Assembly (NCBI RefSeq): GCF_026745355.1
Contig: NC_079202.1
Location: 5,845,629-5,909,628 of the forward strand
Source of the DNA: Beta vulgaris subsp. vulgaris
Taxonomy: Eukaryota > Streptophyta > Magnoliopsida > Caryophyllales > Amaranthaceae
Reading direction: 5' to 3'
DNA: 64,000 bases
Position numbers and translations under genes: made by a program. Shown here in pieces: positions 36,063 through 49,300 of the stretch (its first letter is position 1; the number at the start of each line of letters is the position of its first letter). Below the pieces are notes generated by a model that was not told where the DNA came from, did not search any database, and worked only from the letters and a program-made list of their open reading frames with translations.

Positions 36063-37203
36063 GGAAAAATTGTTAAAAATAACTTAACCTTTAACCGATC
36101 TTCTTTTAATAAGTTAACTATTGGATTATCATGGAATAAGTCAACTTTGATACCACTTAAGCCTTTAATGAGTTAGATGACTTATGACCTATTTAACCGG
36201 TTAAAAAGAATGAAAAAATCCAAAAAAATTTCGTTTTTAATATTTATCACCTCTCTCACCTCCTTCTCTCTCCTCTCTCATGTCCTCCTTTTCTCATCTC
36301 TCATCACCTCCTTCCATGGCTGACCACTTAACCCAGCTAGCCTCAACCACAACCCAACACCAAACCCTCGCACAACTGCACCTTTGCCCAGCCCCCGTAG
36401 CCCACCCTCCCCACACCCCCGCTGGCACCCTCAACCCCCCTCAGGGCAACAACTACCGACGCTCCTGCTTGCAGCTTCGCCGACGAGTGTCACGGTTGCC
36501 GCCATCAACCGACTATACACACTTGAGCACAGCCGCAACCTCGCTGCTTCTGCTTCCTCTCTTCTCTCTCTTGCTCTGCCTCCTCTGCTTGGTGTCGCAT
36601 TACGGCACCACCCTGCTACTAGCTCTACTTCAATCACGCTCGAGATTGCAGTCACGCTGGTGCAACGAAGGTGAAGAGTTCCGGCGAGGCAAGTAGAGGG
36701 GGCGAGGGGTTTTACGGGACTGAGAGGGGGGGAGGTTGGTTGCGGGGCTGAGAGGGGGAGGGGCTGCGGGGTGGGGAGGAACATGGGATGCGGGGGTGGG
36801 GGGATGGGGGAGGTGTTTGCAAGGGGGGGGGGGAACAGGGGCTGCGGGGGTGGGGGATAGGGGAGGTGTTTGCAAGGGGTGGGGGGAACAGGGGTTGCGG
36901 GGGTGGGGGATAGGGGAGGTGTTTGCAGGGGGGTGGGGGGGGAGGTGGTGGCAGGCAAACGGGGTGGGGAGATTGGGGGAGAGGTGGTTGGAGGAGGGTG
37001 GGAGGTGTTCGCAAGGGTAGGTAGAAGGTGTTTGCAAGGCTGGGATAGAATAACCGGTTGTTCCTTGCATTAGCAGGTCACAATGTAATCCAACTTGTTT
37101 AATGCTTAAATGATATAAAAGATGGCTTATTCCAGGATAATTCAATGGTTAACTTATTAAAAGAAGACCGGTTAAAGGTTAACTTATTTTTAACAATTTT
37201 TCC
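36063..37203. mobile_element. Mutator-like element, 1141 bp, 9-bp target duplication
   Basis: TAAGTAAAA lies on both sides (36054-36062 and 37204-37212). The terminal inverted repeats are about 85 bp. The left starts GGAAAAATTGTTAAAAATAA and the right is its near-perfect inverse. A 9-bp duplication with long TIRs is the Mutator-like signature. There is no transposase. The interior (36280-37030) is far more GC-rich than its surroundings and may be captured host DNA, as in Pack-MULEs. Its open frames (for example Pro/Ser-rich text) are low complexity, and I do not call a gene. Confidence 0.9.
36780..37030. repeat. G-rich 53-bp minisatellite
   Basis: AGGTGTTTGCA recurs at 36811, 36864 and 36917 (53-bp period), with partial copies near 37003 and 37024. 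Each unit has several runs of four to ten G on the plus strand, so the strand could form G-quadruplexes. It lies inside the Mutator-like element. Confidence 0.9.
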
Positions 37204-37212
37204 TAAGTAAAA

Positions 37213-38074
37213 TATCCTAGGATGTAAGATTATGTGTTGTTTAGATACTTCAACAATCTAATCCTTTTAATATATTGCGATAAAAAAGTGGGTCTATAGT
37301 CTATCCTTTTAATATATTTGTATAGATTTCTTATGTAACACTAATCAAATAGGTAACCAAAGGAGCAGAGCCCGGCCCACCGATGGTGAAGACTTTGAAG
37401 AGAAAATACAATAGAGAGAAATTCTTGAATTCATATTACTTATACTTCCTCTGTTTTGTTTTAAATCAAACATTTGTTTTTTCACGCAATCTAACACATT
37501 TCTTTAATCATTAATATTTTTACTTGTGCACATGTATAAAATATAAAAAAGCTATAATTTAATAGTACGCATAAATTAATATCAAAATTGATCTATGAAT
37601 AGTATATTTCACCCTAATATTTCATTTAAAACAGAACGTAAAGTATCTACTTTGAAAGGGTTTATTTTTTTAATTTTTTTGAAATTAAAATTCGTTCATA
37701 AGTCATACAATTTTTGGGGTTCGTTACTTGTGTGACTCTATGGTCTATACTTCAATAATTGATATATTGATAATTATGGTTAGTTTTAATTTTTATTAGA
37801 AATATTAGTTATAATAAAATAAAGATATGATAATCCCTTTATATTATATTATTATCTTATGTAAACTTCCAAAGAGTATTTGATTAGGATAGGAATAAGA
37901 AATATTTTCTTAGTAGGAGTCTTTTTTATACACCTATATATTGTACCGATGATTCATTGTTGAACAAGCATCAATCTCATAAAAACTCTCATAATTTTCT
38001 TCCTCGACACAACTTTCGAATTTCCTAATGTTGTACGTATACAATTACTGGTTTTTTTCATTCAAAATATTGAT
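37213..38074. other. Non-coding DNA with a Stowaway-like MITE
   Basis: At 37443-37645 a short element has inverted ends (TACTTCCTCTGTTTTGTTTT and the inverse of TACTTTACGTTCTGTTTTAA), like Stowaway-type MITEs. The ~90 bp before it (GTAACCAAAGGAGCAGAG…) and its left half recur at 60250-60480. A TATATATT near 37936 and an A/C-rich leader precede the RNase H-like pseudogene. Confidence 0.6.
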
Positions 38075-38762
38075 ATGGAGCATGATACTTCAGTAAAGTT
38101 GATTCAAAATCTTGATATGGAGCATGATCCTTCAGTAAAGTTAATTAATTGGGTTCGTCCACCTGTTGGATTCGTTAAAATCAACACAGATGCAAGCATT
38201 CGAAGCAAAGGTAACAATGGTTTTGGTGTTGTTGTTAGAGATTATCAAGGCCATTGGATAATGGGAAATTGTGGTTGTTATATCGGGGAGGAATTTGACA
38301 AATATATCGGTTCATATTCAGGAAAAGTGATTTTAGGTGAAGTTAAAGCGATTTCGAATGGACTTTTGGTAGCACAAGAAAGTCATTTAAGAGTGTCATT
38401 ATTGAATCGGATTCTAAGACTGCTATTGATTTGATTAATCTTGCGTCTAACATAGATAAATATCCTTGGTTAGATAATGAAACTATACAGATTGTTTTAA
38501 GATGTAGGGAATTGTAGAGAGGTGTGTTTTTCAACATCAGAGACGAGAAGGTAATTATTGCGCGGATAAATTGGCTAAACTTGTTGCTACAGGCAGTGAA
38601 CTTGTGCAATGTTTTGAGGATGCTCCGGAAGAGGTTGCTCCGTATCTACTTGCAGATCAATTAGGGACCCGTTTTCAAAGAGGTGTAAGATTAACAAAGG
38701 GCGAAATGTTAAAAATTAGTGGGCTTGAACAATGCTTAAAACTAGAGGTAATTAAATGGTAA
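38075..38762 (+). pseudogene. RNase H-like (RVT_3) protein, frameshifted
   Basis: ATG at 38075 opens MEHDTSVKLIQNLD, and a near-identical copy of this opening follows (MEHDPSVKLIN), a 42-bp tandem duplication. The RNase H core reads FVKINTDASIRSKGNNGFG, then GEVKAISNGLLVAQE. A frame change near 38380 leads to VIIESDSKTAIDLIN, and another leads to REGNYCADKLAKLVATGS near 38550. This is the order of the plant RVT_3 RNase H family (D...E...D...N-AD). It is short for a LINE and may be a free-standing domesticated-like gene or a LINE tail. It is now inactive. Confidence 0.7.
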
Positions 38763-39197
38763 AGATCAACGTTTTTTAGGTACAGTATAGGAGTATAAAG
38801 GGGTAAATTATTGACAGTGATTTTGACATGAAGGGGTGGTCAAGGGTCAAATACCAGTTTGTTAGATATCTCAACGAAATCAGCATCAAATTGCAAAGTT
38901 CTTTTTACATGTTTGAAGGTTGCATTTATTTTTGTTATGGAGGAAGTAGTTATTTTAAGTACCCATTCATTTTGTCATATCTTTTATGTAAAATTCATAT
39001 TATGAACAGTTGTGTGTGTTATTATATGTATATTTTGAGTACGGTTTATTTTGTCATACCTTTTATGTGAAATTTATATTTTTTGCTTTAATCTATTTTG
39101 TCAACAATTAGTTAGTGCAAAGATAATATTTTTATTATACAAAACAAATTTCACGTCAACAAAAACAGAATACTAAAAAAAAAAACACTTGGTAATA
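38763..39197. other. AT-rich, nothing recognised
   Basis: Low-complexity T-rich and A-rich DNA between the RNase H-like pseudogene and the Athila-like element. The last five bases (TAATA, 39193-39197) are the left target duplication of that element. Confidence 0.6.
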
Positions 39198-40637
39198 TGA
39201 TAGGCGTGTCGCGCACCTAACAAAAATAAATAACCTAACTAATCCTCCTAACTATGTAGTAGGGTAAGTCAGGGTCGAACCCACAGAGAGAAAGTTGTTC
39301 TATGATTAGTCCTTAAATAATGGTAAGACTAAAGGAGATTAATAACAAGAATAATGGAGGAATTAAACTACACTAATCAATATATAAATAAAAGACTCTA
39401 CAGTTAAGTATCTCCACTAGCACGAAATAATACAAAATAATTTCTACCCCAAACTAATAAATTAAATGTTCACAAGGAAAAGTACACCCTATAAAGTACC
39501 ATAAACCTCTCCCGAGTATCTATGGCTTCTCTAATATGCATTCAAGCCTACTCCCGTGGAATCATGCAAATTAAAGACATTAAACACGACACTTTAACTT
39601 CCTAACAATCCATTCTACCTACTCCCGTGGAGAACTTCATGCCCTTAATTGAAATACTCAAATCCGTCAAAATCCAACTCCCGTTGTGATCAAGACAATG
39701 GAATCATAACAATACTAGTTATCCCTAATCTAGTATTGGAATATGCACAATCAATTAAGCAAGAACAATTAACAATTAATATGAAAATTTAAAGAAACAA
39801 TCATGAATTAAATCATACTAGGGTTTAACTTAACCATAGATAAATGAAACTACTCTATCATGAAATAAATAATGAAATCCAAAACTATAAAAGAAAACAT
39901 AATTAAAGAAATCAATGAAAGAAACTAATGAAACTCATGAATTAATGAATAAGAATAAAAACTAGGGTTTACACTAAAAACTAGAGAGAAAGAAGAAGAG
40001 AGAGAAAACTAAACCTAAAACCTAAAACCTAAAATAACGTGAGAAGGAGGAGGAGAGAGAAAGAATGAAAACCTATCTAAATAAATATTCGATAACCTAA
40101 TATGACTTGGAAAGTAATTTACAAGATAAGGAAAATCTTAAATAAATCATTAATAGGCGGATTAGTGATCCGCGCGTACGCGTGGCAGATTCCAATAGAA
40201 ACAGTGCAATCTTTCGAAAGGCATAACTCCTTGACTAGAAGTCTTCTCGGGGCGTGCCACCTATCGTTGGAAATCTCTTCAAGTCTAGTTTCCAAATCTA
40301 CTGGAATTACTCGATTTCAAGAATCACATCAAAAGTTATGATCAGAAGAGTAGACGTGACTCTTTTTCACATTTCTTCTAATGATTTTCCGCTTCGTTTT
40401 TGCTCAAACTCGTACTATGACATATCCATACGATCCTTATTCATTGTAGCTTATTTCCACATGCTCCTAATCCTTAAGCTTAGCTAATCATACTCCAAAT
40501 AAGTCTTCAATGCCTGAAATTCATCAAAGACAAGAAAACATACCGAATAGGAATAGAAATACATAACTTAAGAATATAATGCAACAATGAACCTAAATAT
40601 GAAACTAAATGCTCTAAAATGCAACCTAAATGCATCT
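39198..40637 (-). repeat. 3' LTR of the Athila-like element, main part
   Basis: On the plus strand it starts TGATAGGCGTGTCGCGCACC and stops at AATGCATCT, where the gypsy element enters. The remaining 28 bp (to ATGACTTATCA) are at 53935-53962. Its length without the insertion is about 1468 bp. It has a ~54-bp stretch near 39858-39912 that the other LTR lacks. Confidence 0.93.
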
Positions 40638-41080
40638 TGTTTGGGCCCATTAAACCCTTCCAAGAGCATCGTGTCATGTGGCACCGCCACCTAAGCACCG
40701 TGGGTCCCACCAACTACAGCATGGCTAATTCAGGCTTCATGGGTCCCACCCGAATCATCCTTGAAAAGGTATCATCAATCCCTAAGTGAGCTGTCTTGTC
40801 CAGCACACCAGTTTTTAGGAATTCTCACCACTATAAATACCTCTTGTCCCATCAATGCAAAGGTATTGAATTCTCACCTAACTAACTTGAGTTTCTCACT
40901 CTAGACTCTCTCTCTGCCTCAATCATCAACTGACTTGAGCGTCGGAGGGGCGATCCCGGAACAACCCCCGGGGTAGTTTTTCTGTGTTTTGCAGGTTTCC
41001 GGTGAACTGATAACCAGCCTTGCTCAGACTTAAGGACTTGCTCAGCGCAGATCATTAACCTTAATTTCTAGACAGAAACA
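40638..41080 (+). repeat. 5' LTR of the gypsy element
   Basis: It starts TGTTTGGGCCCATTAAACCC and ends TTCTAGACAGAAACA. A TATA box (TATAAAT, 40832-40838) precedes TCTTGTCCCATCAATG. Only a handful of differences from 53487-53929 were seen (for example GTGTCATG versus GTGCCATG), which implies a recent insertion. Confidence 0.95.
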
Positions 41081-41181
41081 GTTTGGCGCTGTCTGTGGGG
41101 ATAGTACAAAAAGTTACTTCGCCACCACTCAGAAGATTTTACTTGCTACTTAGCAGAATTTGACCCTAGTGCTAATCAGCT

Positions 41182-43130
41182 ATGGCACCATCCAAAAACG
41201 CCCGTAACAAACAATCTGCCTAACCCCAGCGATCCGAGAGGGAACCTTCACCCCAACAGAGGAGATCAACACGGACTCGATCCCCTTCGGTTCATACACT
41301 GGACCCTAAACTGGAACTCTCCCAGGAACTGCAGCCTTCCCCCTCTCGGGAAATACAGCGTGTTGACCCCCAACCTCTGCTCACAGCTGATATAGCACTC
41401 ATAGCAGCTCAGCTGCAACAAACCTTGCAGCAAAGCATCATGCAAATGCTGACTACCCTCCAACAAGGACAGGGCCAGAACCAATTCAGCCTCCAACAAC
41501 GTGATGACAATATCCCGAGGCCATCTCATAGGGAAGAGCGTAACCCTCGCTCCAATCATGACCAGCCTAACCGACAAAGGTCAGCGGCTCGGGAGCCTGT
41601 TCGGTCTCAAAGGCCTCCCTCCCAGCAAGATGAGCGCCCTCCGCAGGGGAGAGGTCGGCACATCGGGAAACTGTTCTCCGAAGAGAGGAGACCCACGTTT
41701 CCAGGTCACCAAGGGGGAATCCTGGCCGCAAGCCGGAAGATGCTCGAAATATTCTGAATGAGAAGCGCCGTAGTCAGGGATACGACGCTCGTCAGTTCCT
41801 AGATCGCAAGGCCGCTCAGCGAGAAGGACATGGCGACTCGGCTCAGTCCAAACCTCTAAGGCTCGGTAATGGAAGCCTAAAGTTCATGACCCCATTCAGC
41901 CGAGAGATCATTGACACCCCCACCTAAGGGAAAGTCAAAACGCCGCTGATTGAACCATTCGCGGGCCTAACCGACCCGGAAGATCATATGGCCACATATA
42001 AGGCTCAGATGAGTGTGCAGACCAGCTGCGAGGCCACATGGTGTCGGTTCTTCCCCACTACGCTGAAGGGGCTCGCACTGAATTGGTTCCAAGAGTTGCC
42101 AGCTGGAATTATCACCGATTTTGCGGTACTCGAGGACATGTTCACTCACCAATTCGTGGCCGGAAAGAGGCAAAAGAAGACAAGCTTGCACCTCATGGGG
42201 GTCAAGCAAGAGAAGAATGAAAGTCTAGCCGACTACATAAAAAGGTTCAATGAAGAGTCCTTAAAAGTGTCCGACCTGCAAGATGCTGTTGCGTTCGCTG
42301 CTCTCATGTCCGGATTGCAGCCTGGCCGGCTCAGATGGACATTGGCGGAAAGTGAAGTCAAAACTTTTTCCGAGGCCATGGCGAAAGCTCAAAGATTTAT
42401 CCAAGCGGCAGACATTTGCCGTCACTCGGAAGAAGGAAGTAAGAAGAGAAAGGAAGAAGGAAGCAACAGAGATCAGCCCAAACAGCAGAAAACGGGCGGT
42501 AGGTCGGACAGATTCACTGATCATGGAAATGACCCTCGTTTCAATAAGAATCGAAGAGAAATTTACCTGGACATCAAGCACAAGTCCATGCTTCCCAACC
42601 CCCCACCCATCAGGACTTCAGCCTACCGAAGAGACAAAAGCCAGTGGTGTGAGTACCACCGTGAATGTGGTCATACCACAAAAGATTGTAGAGAGCTGAA
42701 AAAAGGATTGGATAACCTTGCCGACCAGGGCAAGCTGAACCGCTACCTCAAGCACACAAGCGAAGAGAAGGGAAAGCAGAAGGTCGGTCAGTCCAATAGT
42801 GGGGACACGAAAGGATTCATTGGAGTCATCGCAGGAGGCTTTGCCTCAGGAGGCCTAACCGGCCGAGCTAGGAAAGCCCACCTCCAAAATCTCAAGCACC
42901 AAGTGCTAGAAGTCAAGCCAGGCCGGTCGGACTGTCCCATAATGACATTCGGGGAATCCAGTCGGCCAGTCAGTGTACCTCATGATGATCCCCTGGTCAT
43001 CGAGCTCAAAGTAGCCAATTCCCGGGTGCGGCGTGTCCTGGTTGATAGCGGGTCATCCGCTGATATCATTACCTTAGAATGCTTGAAAAAGCTAAAGTAC
43101 AGCGAGAAGGATGTCACACCACTCGACTAG
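41182..43130 (+). pseudogene. Gypsy gag-protease
   Basis: ATG at 41182 (MAPSKNARNKQSA) is followed by a stop at 41221 and a Gln/Arg-rich N-terminus. A frame change near 41690 and a stop near 41925 follow. The capsid region reads FPTTLKGLALNWFQELPAGI and ESLADYIKRFNEESL (Retrotrans_gag). The zinc knuckle is WCEYHRECGHTTKDCRELK (about 42637-42695). The aspartic protease active site is VLVDSGSSADIITL (about 43038). The long open stretch is 41988-43130; a TAG at 43128 separates it from the rest of the protease. Confidence 0.9.
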
Positions 43131-45915
43131 CCACTCATAGGCTTCGGGGGCCACTCGGTACAGCCTGTCGGATCAATAAAGCTCCCCACTCGGATGGGCG
43201 AGAAAGGCAAGGGCAGAAGCCTACCGATCGACTTTCTAGTGGTCGACATCCCTCTACCATACAACATAATTATGGGACGACCCACCCTGAACAGAACAAA
43301 AGCCGCAATCTCCACATACCAACTTCTCATGCAGTTCGAAACAGATGAGGGGAAGGTCGGAAAGATTCAAGGGGATCAGCAGGCCGGACGAGAATGCTAT
43401 GTTAATAGCTTAAAAAGCAGAATTGAAATCGACGTCCAAGAGGACTCAAAGAAGAGAAAAAGGGAAGAAGATTCACCAAAAAACTTGGGGATATACATCA
43501 CAGAGAACCCCAAGCAGTATGAACGACCTCAGCCAGCTGAGGAAGATGAGGAAGTAGAGATCGGAGCGATACCCGGTCGGACTGTGAGGGTGGGAAAAGC
43601 CCTAAACCCAGAAACAAGAGCGCAAGTAGTGGAAGTGCTCCGCGAATACCAAGGCGTGTTCGCCTATGAGGCCTCAGAGATGCCTGGTCTTGACCCCAAA
43701 ATCATGTGTCATGAGCTGAACATCAAGGACGGGTACAAGCCAGTCAAGCAAAAACTAAGGCATCAGGCCCGGAAAGATGCAAGGCTGCCGCAGTGAGGTC
43801 AAGAAACTGCTCGAGGCAGGGTTCATCGAAGAATGCCAGTACTCAGAATGGTTGGCTAACGTAGTACTGGTGAAAAGCCGAGCGGGGCTTGGCGCATTGT
43901 GTGGACTTCACGGACCTGAACAAGGCCTGTCCAAAGGATAACCACCCTCTGCCCAAAATTGACAGACTGGTCGACTCGACAGCTGGTCATGCCCTTTTAA
44001 GCTTCATGGATGCTAATGCAGGCTATCACCAAATTCCGATGGCTGAACATGATCGGGTTCACACCGCCTTCACCACACCACAAGGGGTCTATTGCTACAA
44101 AATGATGCCATTCGGACTGAAAAATGCCGGGCAACCTATCAGCGGACTGTTAACAAAATTTTCAGTGATCAATTGGGTCGGAACATAGAGGTGTATGTTG
44201 ACGACATGATAGTCAAGAGCAAGGCCCATTCTGATCACCCAGCCGACCTGAAGGAGACGCTGAGCACACTGAGGAAGTATCGTATGATGCTCAACCCTAA
44301 GAAGTGCGTCTTCGGAGTGAAAGGGGGCAAGTGCCTCGGATTTCTGGTTGATGAAAGGGGTATCGAAGCAAACCCCGACAAGATCAAAGCAGTACTGGAA
44401 ATGAAATCCCCTCGGAACGTCAGGAAAGTGCAGCGCCTAACAGGATGTTTAGCTGCTCTCGGACGATTTCTCTCGCGGTCGGCTGATAAGAGCCTGTTTT
44501 TCTTCAAGGCACTTAAGAGAAAAGAGTTCACTTGGGACGAAGAGGCTGAGCAAGCCTTCGCTTCCCTCAAAATTCATCTCTCAACACTCCCCAAGCTCAT
44601 GTCCCCCTGCCGGGGGAAACATTGTTCTTTTACCTGGCCGTATCGGAATACGCCCTAAGTGCCGTTCTGGTGGCCGAAAGGGAAGGGACACACACCCGGT
44701 CTATTTCATAAGCCATGCCTTTCGAGGGGCAGAAGCAAAATATAGCGAGGTGGAGAAGATGGTTTCGCCCTCGTCATGGCTAGTAGAAAGTTGAAACCCT
44801 ATTTTCAGGCCCACCAGATCAAAGTCCTCACCGGACAACCCCTTCGCAAGATAATCGAAAGCAGGAACCACTCCAGTCGGATGACAGACTAGGCTGACCA
44901 ATTGGCTGACTTCGGTCTAGAATATGAACCCAGAAGGGCTATTAAAGCTCAAGCCTTGGCTGATTTTATAACTGAATGCACCACTCGGCCCCCGGTCGGT
45001 CAGAAAGAAGAGTGGGAACTATACGTGGATGGTTCTTCCACCAAGTCAGGATGTGGAGCGGGGCTAGTGCTCAAACCCCCGGTCGGAGAAAAAATGGAGT
45101 ATGCAATCAAGTTCGAATTCCTGGGGTCGAACAATGAAGCATAATATGAAGCTCTCATCCTAGGACTCCAGCTCTGCATTCTAGCGGGAGCTACTTCTAT
45201 TGAGGCCCGATCAGACTCCCAGCTTATAGTGGGTCGGGTCTCAAGGGAGTACGAGGCCAAGGAGGATAATATGAGAATGTATCTGGCCAAAGCACAAGAG
45301 TTTATCAAAAAGCTCTCCCACTTCCATATCAGCCACATACCCAGGTCGGAAAATCAACAAGCCAATGCCCTGGCGCGCATGGCTAGCTCAGCAGAGGGTC
45401 AGCTCCTCGGACCATCATGTGGGAGGTACTTTGCCAGCCCAGCATAAACACGAAAAAACAGCTGATTCTAGACCGAACGTCCACTTGGATGGACGAGGTG
45501 GTCGGATATTTAAGGGATGGAGTCCTCCCAGCAGATGCCAAAGAAGCCGAAAGGATCAAACACCGAGCAGGTTGGTTCTTATGGCAAGACGAGCAGCTCT
45601 ACAAGAAGTCATACACGCACCCACTGCTGAAGTGTGTAACCCCCGAAGAAGGAAATTACATCCTAAGGGAAATACACCAAGGGGAGTGTAGCAGTCATCA
45701 AGGGGGGAGAACCATAGCGGGAAAAGCTCTAAAGGCTGGGTATTACTGGCCTACTCTCAAGGCAGATGCACAAGAGTTGGTGAAGAGATGCCCATCTTGC
45801 CAGATCCATTCGGATATCCCTAGAGCCCCAGCCACCCCTCAACTCCATTCAAGCAGTTCTGCCATTTGACAAATGGGGCATGGATCTGCTCGGCCCATTC
45901 CCACCAGCTCGGCTT
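43131..45915 (+). pseudogene. Gypsy pol: RT, two RNase H domains, integrase N-terminus only
   Basis: The C-terminal protease (PYNIIMGRPTLN) is followed by RT text: VDFTDLNKACPKDNHPLPKI, AGYHQIPM and the catalytic VYVDDMIVKS (about 44190). The RT-linked RNase H follows (FTWDEEAEQAFASLK). A plant-type second RNase H begins WELYVDGSSTKSGCGAGLVL (45015) and includes EARSDSQLIVGRV. The integrase zinc-binding part (REIHQGECSSHQGG … CPSCQ, 45670-45805) is followed by PFDKWGMDLLGPFPPA, and then the sequence changes to the antisense gene. The catalytic D..D..E core is therefore absent. Several frameshifts and stops are present. Confidence 0.9.
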
Positions 45916-46399
45916 CCTCCTTCTCCTTTATCATCTTTGCCTTGGTAAGGGCCCAGTCGTCCCGCTCCTTCTGAAAATCTTGCTGATCTCGCGCTATACA
46001 CCTCTCGGCATTAGCGAGATCAGCCTCGGCCTTCCGCTGACCTTCCTGAGCAGCATGAAGTTGGTCGAAATGCTTTTTGCCCTTGGAATGCAGATTATTA
46101 ACCTCCTCGGCCAAGCGCACCCTGTTAGGAAAATTCTCAAAACTTGGTGAAAGGAAGAAACCTGACCAAAGCTTACCTCGACCCAACAGCGGAAGAGGTC
46201 GTCGGTTTCCCGAGCACCGCTGGAAGCGTTGATATGCTCCTGGTCAGCACGACCATATAGGCAGTCCATCGCATTGGACCAGCGCATGTCCAACTCGCGA
46301 ATGTTCAGGTCGGCAAAAGACTTGGACAAGTTCACGGCAAGAGCCTCAGTGTCCATGTGTGGATGAGGAGGAGTGGATGGAGTATATTGGGGGCTACCC

Positions 46400-49300
46400 T
46401 GTAACGCCCCGACTTTCATACATCCTTATTAAGTCAACTAATCAAGTTTAGCAGCGGAAAACCTTAACTTAGTCGGCGCGTTACCGCCGTATTTTCCACT
46501 AAGGGAAAATACAAGGCAACATTTAACATTTACTTACATGGACATTTCTTAGATTTGACATTCTTTAAAGAAACACTTTAATAATAGGCTAATATTCGCT
46601 AGAAATTTCGGCAGAGTATCCTTTGTAAATTGGTCAACCCATAATGGGAAAAATGCTTGAGGAACCTGTTACAAATAAAACATTCTCAATCCTTAACTCA
46701 ACGCTTCTGCGGAGTACAGCTAAAGTGAAACAGGAGCAATATTGCTCATCCAGCACTAGAAATAAACTAACTCATTTATTATTATCTAATACAAAGTGGA
46801 ACGTCCTCGCCTCGAAAGAAACATAAAATAACATAGTTGAACTCTTAGCATGTAACTGCTTCTACCTTGGAAGGAGTGCTCCATAACTTCAACCTGAAAC
46901 CATTGTAACACTGCCACCCACCAAAGTGACAGGCCACAGTAGTGACAAAACAAAACATTTGACACATATCAGCACAACGCTGAGTACTAACCTATAAAAC
47001 ATTCTTAAGACATGCTTTGGTGTCTACGACTCTCATGTAATCATCATTATGTTCACATCGTTCATAACCATATTACAACCACATAGCAACATTAACATCG
47101 ATGCATAACTTAATCTATCTTTAACCTATCATTCATCCATCTTTTGATTGTTACAACTTCAACACTATAACCAAGCTTAGCATGGAAGAATCACATAACT
47201 ATCTTTAATCCTTTCTATAGTATTTAGTACATTTCCTTATGACTTTCATATATCGACTTCTTATCAGGATTTTAAGATAACATGACAGTGTTCTACAACT
47301 TTGTTGCTTTAGTCTTTTGCTAGTAACTCATAACAACACATATAACTTACTACAATCAATACCATACCTCATATTGTAGCTTAATTATGTCCAAATTTAT
47401 ATAACAGGCAGGAGCATGTGTTTAACATAGAGAAGGGTATCATAAACCATACATTGTATTGGTAATTGTTCGGAAATACTACTAGAAAACGTCATCATTG
47501 AATAGTCTGCTGACAAGGAACATTTGCATGATCATAGTTCATTGGCAAGTACAGGTTTTGGACATAACATTAACATTCTTATATGACCATTTTGGTCCGT
47601 TTCATTCGTATATCACATAATTCCTCCACCTGTAACTTACCCATTTGCCAGTTCAGTTCATAATGCCAAGCCAGCAGAACCATCCACTTTTACAAACTTG
47701 CATATATTCATATTCCCGAACAACACCCATAAATCATAATAGATTCATAATTCATATGACCATACTTCATAAACATGCTTATCCATAACATTCATAAGCA
47801 TTCATCGAGTCATAGCATCACATAGTCATACCATTACAAAGTCATATTCACACATTCGAGCACATCATTCCATAACGTATACGGGCATGTATAATTTCTA
47901 GACATGAAGGTTACACATAACATTTACCATTCTTAAACATATACTTTGAGAATCACTCATGGCATCATTGATCGAAATAATTATATGCATAAATCATTAC
48001 ATAACTTTCACTTCATACATCATTAACGTCGTGCATGAAATCATAACACATGATAGCATTCATAATCACATTTTCATAACATCAGAGTCATCATACTTTA
48101 TAGTATCATAACATATAAGAAGCATCTCAATAATTCATATTATATCATAAGCTTTATCCTTATCTTTCCATCTTATTTATTCACATGGGTAACTTGGCAA
48201 GTATCACATAAAGTAACTCGGCGAGTATCACATGGAGTAACTCGGCGAGTAGCACATATAGGGACGTCTCCCTAAACACATGGATGACACTGTTGGTGTC
48301 CAAATATTATCAGAAAGGCGGCCACAACATAGGTGACACTTTCGGTGCCCACATACTTGCCAAGAACCTTCTTCCACTTTACTTTATCATATTTCGTTCC
48401 TTATACATATCACAATTACATTACATCATTGTAATCATAATCATGAAACATCAGTGACATCATAATGTCATCATACACATATGTTTATAACATCATGATC
48501 ATCTACCACATAGCCTCAAATCATTTGATAAACATCATTCACATAACAACTATTTCATATCAGAGTCATACAGCCTATACTTTCAGTTCGTTTCAGAAAG
48601 ATCATAACACAGACCTTTGCATAATTCAGGAATTTATAAGGACACCTCATAACTTTATATGTTTTTCAGAATCATACTAAAAGCATAACAAAGGCATAAA
48701 TATCTATACTTCATATTATTTAAGAGTCATTCATACTATCATATTATTTTAGGAGTAAAAAGCATACTTTGCATATTCAAAATACATGAACATTCATCAT
48801 AGTAAACATTTCGTATGCGTCATTTATGAGAACAAGAGTCATCTTTTCACACGTTTCGTTCACTTATGAAATGAAAGACATATTTATTCCATAATCATTC
48901 ATATCCATATAATAAGCTTAAATAGTTCACATGATTGACTACCGTCATTAAACATAATTCAACTCCAAATAATCTTCACCTTAGCCCAATGATACACTTA
49001 GCTTTCCAGACACTCAAATATAGTGATAACCTAACATAGTTAATAAATACATCTTAAGTGTAACATAATGCCATCAATATTAATTAATGAAATCATCTAA
49101 CATAAACCATTTCCTATAGTAAGAATATTTAGTATAGCATCACTTAATCATGAGAATAAAGTAACCCAATCAAAAGAATTCGACTACGTATCTTAATTAA
49201 ACGAATTAAATCAATTTAGTCTTTCATTCCCACAAGTCAAAGAATAAAACAAACTAGGTAGTTTAATTAGGCAAATCAGTTTTAGTTAAACTCTAATAGC

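Noticed and set aside
36280..37145. Several long Pro-, Gly- or Ser-rich frames on both strands
   Set aside because: Low-complexity translations of GC-rich and G-run repeat DNA; no domain, no consistent frame.
39265..39290. GGGTCGAACCC, resembling a tRNA or SINE B box
   Set aside because: It lies inside a well-defined LTR, with no A box at the right distance and no cloverleaf fold.
40102..40487. Short frame that also occurs at 58777-59162
   Set aside because: The match is due to the two LTRs of one element. The frames are shorter than 80 codons and lack any domain.
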